Shown here: positions 57,087 through 64,000 of the stretch, piece by piece | Layout of the letters: each line of letters opens with the position of its first letter | How positions within the stretch are numbered: position 1 is the first letter of the stretch | Assembly (NCBI GenBank): GCA_029721515.1 | Contig: CM056568.1 | Coordinates: forward strand, 2,542,001 to 2,606,000 | Origin: Synanceia verrucosa | Lineage: Eukaryota; Chordata; Actinopteri; Perciformes; Synanceiidae | DNA: 64,000 bases | Direction of reading: 5' to 3' | Notes under the pieces: model-generated | What the model was told of the DNA's origin: nothing | Databases searched by the model: none | Seen by the model: only the letters and a program-made list of their open reading frames with translations | Program-made: the position numbers and the translations under genes

Positions 57087-57088
<2 letters not shown>
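56641..57088. other. Unassigned; possible short exon-like frame
   Basis: At 56932-57050 a frame reads MTGLSSSRAVYDEDEQEQ after a pyrimidine-rich tract ending CTCACAG. It has no recognised homologue and soon enters a CA repeat, so I do not call it a gene. A diverged SINE-like piece (GGTTGAACCACCAACCTTG) is at 56810. Confidence 0.3.

Positions 57089-57133
<45 letters not shown>
57089..57133 (+). repeat. (CA)n microsatellite
   Basis: About 22 units. Confidence 0.98.
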
Positions 57134-57134
<1 letters not shown>

Positions 57135-57620
57135 GTCCACAGGAAAGACAGAGGGGCGTACGACCGCTCTTTGTAATAAACAGCAGAGAGGAAGGAGGCT
57201 TAGCAGAGGAGTCAGTGAGGCCAGAGAAAGGACACTCTCAGACATCTTAATAAAGTCCTCCTCTCCCTTTGTCCACCTCCACCCCTCTGTCTCCCCACCC
57301 GTCTGTCACCCCCCTCTCCTTCTCCCACTCTTTGTCAGTCTCCATCTCTTCTCTCTTGTCTCCTGTCTGTATTCAGCTACCTTTGATTTAGATCTTCGCC
57401 TCGCTGTCTTTGCTTCCACTTCTGTCCGACACCACCCCTCCATCTCCCTTTTCATATCTGATATTTCCCGTCGTATCTGTCACCTCGTGGCCTCGCAGCA
57501 GCATCTTGTAATAATGATGTGTTAGTGTATATAGCATGACAGATTTAATTTAATCCCTGTTAACGTAATGGCTGTGCATTTGTGAAAATGTGTTTTACAG
57601 AACGAGCATAATAGGTTAGT

Positions 57621-58050
57621 TTAACTCTTTGAGTGCCGTTGATGGGTTTTGCCATCAACGGGTCACTGATCATGGTCTCCTGCAGCCCGCCGGTAATTTT
57701 GGGGCTTCGATGATTTGTAGTCGGGACATAAAGAGACAGTATACGCCACAGAGATCAAAGCAGGAAGTGGAGACGATTGAGATTAGAGAGCAAAACAAAC
57801 AGAATCTGGACAAAAAGTGGTGATTTTGGTGAAAGTGGCCTCTACTCTACCTCTGATAAAACAAGAATGGAACAAGATAAAAACAAACATTTTTTTCATG
57901 ATGAAATAGAGAGTCTCTTCTTTCATGTGAGCTATTCAGTGTTTTCGAGACAAAATATTCTATGGATCATGAAATATGACCTAAAATGGGCAAAAACACC
58001 GGAACAAGGCACTTTCGATTATAAAAAACAGCTGTCAGTCAAAGAGTTAA
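57621..58050 (-). mobile_element. piggyBac-type MITE, copy 3 (inverted)
   Basis: TTAA on both sides (57621-57624 and 58047-58050), termini CTCTTTGAGTGCC and the inverse CAAAGAG. The interior is inverse to copies 1 and 2. Just inside the left end is a 10-bp stem (57636-57645 with 57652-57661, six-base loop). Confidence 0.88.
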
Positions 58051-58263
58051 TAAGGTTTGATGTTGCGGCAAGCTGTGCATCGCTCACGAGGTAGTTTTTG
58101 CTTGTCTTGAACAGATGCTTTATTAGCAAGAGCAAGAGAGTAGAGTAAGAGAGAGACAAATCAGTATTGAATTGATGACTGACTGTTATCCCTAGCAACG
58201 ATTTTTAGCAGTTAGCGAGAGAACAGCATCAACCAGAAGGCTGAATTCTAGTCCTAAATCCTA

Positions 58264-58514
58264 ATATAGTAAATAGTAAAATAGTCAATGGTCTGTATTT
58301 ATATAGCGCTTTACTATACCTGCAACAATACCCAAAGCGCTTTATATGATACATCACATTCACCCATTCACACACAGATGGTGGAAGTTGCCACGCATCA
58401 GGAGCAGTTAGGGAGCAGTTTGGTGCCTTGCTCAGGGCCATGACATGAAGGCTCCAGGACTGGAGTTACAAGACTGCCACTCTACCCACTGAGCTATGCT
58501 GCCCCCTATATAGT
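58264..58514 (-). mobile_element. tRNA-derived SINE, antisense, with 7-bp target duplication
   Basis: The minus-strand head GGGGGCAGCATAGCTCAGTG is tRNA-like with a clear A box; the B box is degraded. The body includes CAAGGCACC and a GCGCTTTGGG to TATATAAATACAG tail found in many fish SINEs. ATATAGT flanks both sides (58264-58270 and 58508-58514). Confidence 0.7.
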
Positions 58515-58689
58515 GTTGGTCCCCCTGTCTGACCTTTGACCTCCCTGAAGGTTTATTCTGTGGTAAGTGACTCCTTTCTATGTTCAGCAGCATTAACTTC
58601 TCTGGTCTGTTGGATCAGACCACCAGGACCAGCCTTCACTCCCCACCTGCATCAGTGATCCTTGTCCTCTCATGACCCTGTCTCTGGTT

Positions 58690-58812
58690 CACCACTGGTC
58701 CTTCCTTGGACCACTTTTGATAGATCCTGACCACTGCAGACCAGGAACAGACCACCAGAGCTGCAGGTCTTGAGATGTTCTGATCCAGTCCTCTAGACAT
58801 CACTGTGATGCC
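58690..58812. mobile_element. Decayed Tc1-like relic
   Basis: GACCACTGCAGACCAGGAAC, CACCAGAGCTGCAGGTCTTG and CCTCTAGACATCAC resemble the 3' part of another fish Tc1-like family. No ends remain. Confidence 0.4.
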
Positions 58813-59375
58813 TCATTAGTGTTTGGGACTGTGTCATCTCTGATACTTAGAGACAGCTTGGCTCTGTCATATTGTCTACATTGGAGTTAGTTTTAGGCCT
58901 GGTGTGTCGCAGAGAGTCACTAAAGAGTGTCACTGTTACCAATCGGCAGCATTTGATGAGTTTGCATCTTGAAAGCATGCCCTTACAGAAAAACCAAGGT
59001 AGGCTGATGAGGCTAAATGCTGTCCAGCGGTTTAAATGTAATGATTTATCAGCATACTTCCCTAACCCACAGGAGATGGAACAGTGGACTGGATAGAGAT
59101 ACTCAGCTGAATCTGGAGCTGCCCTGAGCTATATGGAGCTCTATCGTGAGTTTCAGCTTATTATTTATCAGTTCAGCCCACATCATCATCAGTCACCATT
59201 TTTCACTTTTTTAGTCATTCAATGCTAACTCTGTACCAAACCTCTGAGGGGTTTTATGTCATTTTTTTGTTGACAAATGAGTCAACAAATGAAATGACTG
59301 AGCAGAGAAGTTAATGATAAGGATTATATTTAAATCCCAGGCATTTACAGTGATATTCTCTAGTAATGTTAGACC
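58813..59375. other. Unassigned stretch
   Basis: No recognised gene or element end. Confidence 0.5.
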
Positions 59376-60035
59376 ATGGCGCAGACAAAAAAAAGAACCC
59401 AAACACAAGACTCAAAAAGAAAATATCAATAAGGATTTATTTAAAAAAAGATATCAAATTAACCTGACTAAATGCAAACAGAAAATCACTTCAGATAAAT
59501 AAAGGCTATTAAATTAATTAATAATCAAAAGGCTCAGGCACTGCTGCTATAAAAGGTACACATGAAAAGAAACTAATCGAACCATAAACTAACTAAGGGC
59601 GCTCTACAGACACGAAACAAAACACAAACTAGAAAACGTACAAATGAAAACGATCACCAGTGGTGATGAAGGAACTACAGGGAACACTGACTACACTGAC
59701 GGGGAGACACTAAACTAGCAGACAACATGTGGTGAACAAACAAAGTGACAAAACAACAAGACAGCTCAGACAGATGACAAGACGAGGGAAACCTGACATG
59801 GACGGGATCAAGGACGTGGAAAATCAGCTAGTAGCTTGGCGACACAGACACAGGACGTGCTGGCAACAGTGGGAGATGCAGATATTAATACACTGGGGAA
59901 TAGGAAACAGCTGGAAAAAATCAGAAGTGGGGCAGACAATCACCACAAAGTAGCAAAGCTGAAACGAGAGGGAAGACAGTTCATTTCAAAATAAAACAGG
60001 AAATGACAAGACAAAATGACAAGACGTGAATAATA
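59376..60035 (-). mobile_element. Solo LTR, Ty3/gypsy type, antisense
   Basis: On the minus strand it starts with CTTGTCATTTCCTGTTTTAT, has TGATTGTCTGCCCC before a TATTAATA box, a poly(A) signal AATAAATCC (plus-strand 59433-59442) and an end AGTCTTGTGTTTGGG. The same order occurs at 5276-5875 and in the mosaic at 15 kb. No pol is attached. Confidence 0.65.
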
Positions 60036-61132
60036 TACATAACCTGACTTGACAGACATGACAAGTAAGATGAAAAAGTAGAGCCATACGAACAAAAATA
60101 AAGATAAAATGAACTAAGAGAAATTATATTATACATTATATTATTTATATTATTTTTATTTGTATCTTTGTAAACTTGGTTGAATTGATTCATTGACAGT
60201 GTATTATCAGTTTGAATATTTTGATTGTTTGATACAAAACAATATAAGACACATAAACAAAGGACATTATAAAATGAGACAAATAAAAGCGAAAACACAA
60301 TGTGTGTGTGAATAAGGCTAGGTGGTATTAAAGGGTATACTGTAGCTACACTTGAATACACACATTTGCAGTATACACATACAGCAGCTTGACAAATTTA
60401 TTATTCCACCACCCAGTGTCAGGTGTTTACCACCACTGCTCTAAATTAACAGTATTACTGATTATCAAAATATTATAATGTTTATGTAATGGTTAATCTA
60501 CCAGTATGTTCAAGCTCACTAATCAAAATTGTATCTTTAATGATTAAATATAAATATTGTTCTTATCCAGGAATGTTCAAATTTACTGTTTTACAAAAAA
60601 TAAGCAGAAAAAAAGCAGAGCACTATTGTTTCTTTTTGTATGATTTTTTTTTTCCAACATTATTATTAGAGCACCTGGATATCTCACAGAGTTCCCTTCA
60701 AATTTGATCCAGAACAATTCACTGAGAAGTCAGAAATTAATCCAGAATAACAAACAACCATTGAAACACATTTTTTCTGTTCAGGAATGACAGCAAATAA
60801 CTTTAGCATTAAGTATGTCATTCAGATTAAAGAGCTTCCACATACTGGTGGATTAACCATCATAGAAACGATTAAAAACGATTTTGGTAATGACCAATAC
60901 TGTTGATTAATGTTAATATTAGGATTATTTCAGTGGGTGGTGGAGTAATACATTTGTTAATCACTGTTTATACTGTAAATTCTCTAAAGCCCTCTGAAGC
61001 AAATTTGTAATTTGTGATATTGAGCTATACAAATAAAATTACAATATACGCTGCCTATTTGCATAGGTTTTACACATAAATGGACATTTCTGCATATTGC
61101 ACACTATTTGCACAGTTTTAGTTCAAATTTAT
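60036..61132. other. Unassigned; repeat fragments
   Basis: A piece matching 27025-27080 lies at 60555-60610. At about 60985-61040 AAAGCCCTCTGAAGCAAATT and AATAAAATTACA resemble the inverse of the start of the dispersed repeat at 19.16 kb. Confidence 0.45.
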
Positions 61133-61172
61133 AGTTTAAACATATATACATATATAAAACTAATATATATAC

Positions 61173-61222
<50 letters not shown>

Positions 61223-61260
61223 TATATATACGTATATATATATATATATACGTATATATA
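61133..61260 (+). repeat. TA-rich tract, left half of a palindrome
   Basis: GTTTAAAC at 61134 and AAAACTAATATATA at 61156 are mirrored to the right of the Tc1 element (62872 and 62885). Together they form an imperfect palindrome whose centre was split by the insertion. Confidence 0.75.
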
Positions 61261-62809
61261 CAGTCATGGAAAAAATTATTAGACCACCCTTGTTTTCTTC
61301 AATTTCTTGTTCATTCTAATATCTGGTACCACTAAACGTATAATACAATGAACACAACAAAAAATGCAGCTGGTCACATAATACTTTATGTCCTATTTGA
61401 CATTCTTAAGCTTAATTGATTCCCAGGGTATATAAGAGGTCATTTCATGTCACAAGCAGCACTGCACATGCAAAGGCCTAGAGTGGTTTCCTGCTTACAT
61501 TCAAGCCGTAGCACAACTCAGAAGTTGTCAGCTCTCACATAATGCCTAAAACAAAAGAATTATGTGAAGCAACAAAGGCAGCCATCTTGGCACTGCTGGA
61601 AATTGGCATGAGTGAGAGACAGGTAGCGAACATGGCACTACCAAATTGCTACCTGGCCGTGGCAGGAAACGTCTTTCTACCCCACGAGATGACCGTGCAC
61701 TCATCCGTTCCTGTGTCAGGAATCGTCGTCAGACCTCCAGGGACCTTAAAAATGAGTGGGCACTGTCGAGAAATGTGACTTGCTCGGCAAGGACAGTTCG
61801 AAACCGACTTGTTGAAGCTGGTTTGAAGTCACACAGAGCACGCAAGAAGCCCTTCATCAATGAAAGGCAGAGGAAGGCCCGGTTACTCTTTGCTCGAGAC
61901 CACAAGGATTGGACTGTTGATGATTGGGCTAAGGTTCTCTTCAGTGATGAATCAATTTTGAATTGATGCCCACTCCAGCCAACTTACTGGTTAGGAGGAA
62001 GCCTGGAGAAGCTTACAACCCAGACTGTCTTGCCCCTACAGTAAAACATGGGGGTGGATCAGTCATGATCTGGGGTTGTTTCAGTCTGAGTGGAACAGGG
62101 CAAATGCAATTGTGTGAAGGCCGAATGAACCAGGTCAAGTACAGGACTACCCTTGAAAACAGTCTTCTTCTATCAGCTGGAAAACTCTTTCCTGCCTCGA
62201 ATGACTGGATTTTCCAACAAGACAATGCCCCTTGCCACACGGCAAGGTCAGTTAAAGCCTGGATGGAGAACCACAACATTCGCACCATGCCTTGGCCTGC
62301 TCAATCACCAGATCTTAATCCAATTGAAAACCTGTGGAAAATCATCAAACTCAAAATGGAGAACCACAAGCCCAAAAACAAAGAAAATTTGTTTGAATTT
62401 GTCCAACAGGAATGGGCTGCTGTGACAGCAGAACAATGTCAGAAGCTGGTGGAGAGCATGCCAAGACGCATGGCTGCAGTCATCAAAAACAATGGTTATG
62501 CAATCAAGTATTACCTCTTGTGTGTATCATGTGTTTAAAGCAAACAGAAAAGAAAACATGGAATGCTTAAAAGTAGTGTTTTTGGCGGTACAATGCCATA
62601 GCTATTGATGTAAGAATTTAAGTAATTTTGGTTATTATCAAGAAAACCATGGAAAATGAATAATCCTTAGTTCTTAAATTAAACTCTCATGAGCTATTTT
62701 TGTTGTTATCATTATAATTGTCCAAACAAATGTACCTTTAGTTGAGCCAGGCATTAAAACTAACAAGAAATTGAAGAAAACAAGGGTGGTCTAATAATTT
62801 TTTCCATGA

Positions 62810-62812
<3 letters not shown>
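61261..62812 (+). mobile_element. Near-complete Tc1-like transposon (1552 bp)
   Basis: Perfect 51-bp terminal inverted repeats (61261-61311 and 62762-62812) begin CAGTCATGGAAAAAATTATT. TA flanks both ends. Perfect repeats suggest recent insertion. One transposase gene lies inside but is broken. The host sequence is a TA-rich palindrome, which offers many TA targets. Confidence 0.95.
61542..62538 (+). pseudogene. Tc1 transposase, DD34E, two breaks
   Basis: The start MPKTKELCEATKAAILALL begins the first helix-turn-helix and runs to RQVANM. A small deletion at about 61630 then removes the rest of that helix-turn-helix and shifts the frame. The second frame reads LPGRGRKRLSTPRDD (GRPR-like hook) through VLFSDES, with the first catalytic Asp at 61946-61948. 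A one-base shift at about 61955 follows. The third frame has HGGGSVMIWGCF, FQQDNAPCH (second Asp at 62221-62223) and PDLNPIENLW (Glu at 62326-62328), spaced DD34E. All three catalytic residues remain. The enzyme would cut and paste the element at TA sites, but this copy cannot make it intact. Confidence 0.92.
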
Positions 62813-62859
<47 letters not shown>

Positions 62860-62900
62860 GTATATATATATGTTTAAACATATATATATATTAGTTTTAG
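62813..62900 (+). repeat. TA-rich tract, right half of a palindrome
   Basis: The TA run resumes after the Tc1 element and ends TATATATATTAGTTTT, inverse to the left flank. Confidence 0.8.
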
Positions 62901-63152
62901 GATGTATTTTTTTAATAGCCATGTCTGGGTATTTTGATAGCTCTCCATCTATCTAAATCTGAATTTGTCCAATAGCCTACTTTGCTTTATGTCCAATAAA
63001 TTGTTTAATGCAAATTGCTCAAATTAGCTGATTTTAGGATTCTTATGCCGCAATCTGAGATGATGACCATGGTAAACAGTATACCTACTTAGCATCTGAC
63101 CTGTGCCTGAGTAGCTTACAACCTCACAGAGCCGCTAACATGGCAGTAGACT

Positions 63153-63470
63153 CTGAAGGCCAATTCAGACTGTCAGGTCAGGACTGTCAGCAGTGCGGTA
63201 TCCACGCGGCTCCGCTCAGAGCTTTCATAGTCAAGCGTACAGCCACGCACTAATTTCCTGTGAAACTGCCTTGAATCAGACGATCTGTGTCACATTTAAG
63301 TGTGAAAAACACATACGGAGCAGTGTTTTGTGTGACACCAGCGTTGAGCGGAGTCTGTACAATGCAAAATTTGAGCTTTGCATGCACAGACCTTGCGGAA
63401 GTCCGCTTTGAGCACGTGCGGACCTCCGTGGAGTTCGTTCCGCATCCGTTCCGAATGAATTAGCCTTTAG
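63153..63470. mobile_element. MITE with 3-bp target duplication
   Basis: Ends CTGAAGGCCAATTCA and TGAATTAGCCTTTAG are imperfect inverted repeats. ACT lies on both sides (63150-63152 and 63471-63473). A 3-bp duplication would fit PIF/Harbinger. The interior is CpG-rich compared with its surroundings and has no transposase. Confidence 0.55.
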
Positions 63471-63473
63471 ACT

Positions 63474-64000
63474 TGGTCTGTGAATGACGATGAGCTAAAA
63501 CTGGCCTTTAATGTCTGTTCAAGTCTACTCAGTACTGAACAGGCTGGCAAATTACCCCTGATTGATCATGTACATTAATTCATACACTACACTGTCAACC
63601 TCCATCCACTCTTCCAATAGGTCAGTCTGCCTTCATCTACAAAGCAAAGAACAGCTTCATTGGTCTCCCCTCACTAAAAAAAATGAAAAAAGAAAAAGAA
63701 GTTGAATGTTTTCCTTTTCTCTGTGTCAGCAGCCATCACAAAGCCAGAGAGATACGCAGAAAATGCAGCAAGTTGTTGCTCAAGAATGCTTTTTGTCGAG
63801 TTTTACTCCTTTTGAAAGGTTTAATGTATACCTCAGCATACCCCCAATCACCCTCCACCCTCCAGTTCCACACAGTCCAGCCCATCTTACCTGCTAGCCT
63901 TGGCTAGTGGACAGAAGAAATCCTTGGAGCTATGAAAGCCCTGCTGCATTGTTAGCTCTTTAGACACCTGTTTCGGATGGCACTGTTAGCATCAATGACA
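63474..64000. other. Unassigned end of window
   Basis: Two overlapping frames of 63-74 codons without a recognisable domain. Confidence 0.5.

Noticed and set aside
56902..57525. 207-codon frame
   Set aside because: It contains a (CA)n repeat and a C/T-rich run; the short MTGLSSSRAVYDEDEQEQ start has no recognised homologue, so no gene was called.
1..64000. CRISPR arrays, operons or other prokaryotic systems
   Set aside because: Repeat content, tRNA-derived SINEs and vertebrate transposons show a eukaryotic nuclear genome; no regularly spaced repeats of CRISPR type exist.

Overview
The window looks like non-coding nuclear DNA from a ray-finned fish, most likely a percomorph-type teleost. The evidence is indirect: three V-SINE-type tRNA-derived SINEs, L2-type LINEs with an ATCT-repeat tail, two Tc1-like families, hAT- and piggyBac-type miniature elements, solo Ty3/gypsy LTRs, and very frequent (CA)n, (TA)n and (ATT)n microsatellites in AT-rich DNA. 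I found no convincing host protein-coding exon, rRNA or functional tRNA. Nearly every longer reading frame is a transposon remnant or is read out of a microsatellite. The window is best described as intergenic or intronic sequence shaped by transposons.

Layout. 0-2.5 kb: a decayed L2-type LINE with endonuclease and reverse transcriptase. 3.5-10 kb: repeat families, a solo LTR at 5.3 kb, a CTCF-like motif at 8.7 kb and a piggyBac-type MITE at 9.1 kb. 11-13 kb: a hAT-like fragment with a long TA tract, a split local duplication and a 136-bp MITE with perfect 30-bp inverted repeats. 14.7-16.7 kb: an antisense gypsy-type LTR mosaic broken by a Tc1 fragment. 18.3-19.8 kb: a V-SINE nested in an older retroposon, and a dispersed retroposon probably nested in a hAT. 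21.9-22.8 kb: a Tc1-like element that has lost all three catalytic segments. 23-26 kb: hAT-type elements. 27.9-28.8 kb: a LINE endonuclease fragment and a second V-SINE. 33-38 kb: more hAT family copies, one carrying a nested MITE. 39.3 kb: a broken Myb/SANT-like reading frame. 44.3-45.1 kb: a gypsy reverse transcriptase relic. 47.6 and 57.6 kb: two more piggyBac-type MITEs. 50.1-51.2 kb: two adjacent hAT elements. 54.0-54.4 kb: a V-SINE with an internal minisatellite. 59.4-60.0 kb: an antisense solo LTR. 61.3-62.8 kb: a young Tc1 element inserted in a TA-rich palindrome. 63.2 kb: one more MITE.

The elements form layers. Several insertions can be dated relative to their hosts by target-site duplications or by an uninterrupted paralogue elsewhere in the window. 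I found no new multi-gene system. The most notable observations are these natural empty-site comparisons, the V-SINE minisatellite, the LTR-to-pol fusions, and a few repeat-poor, homeodomain-motif-rich stretches that could be conserved regulatory DNA. Family names come from recognised motifs and termini, not from a database search.
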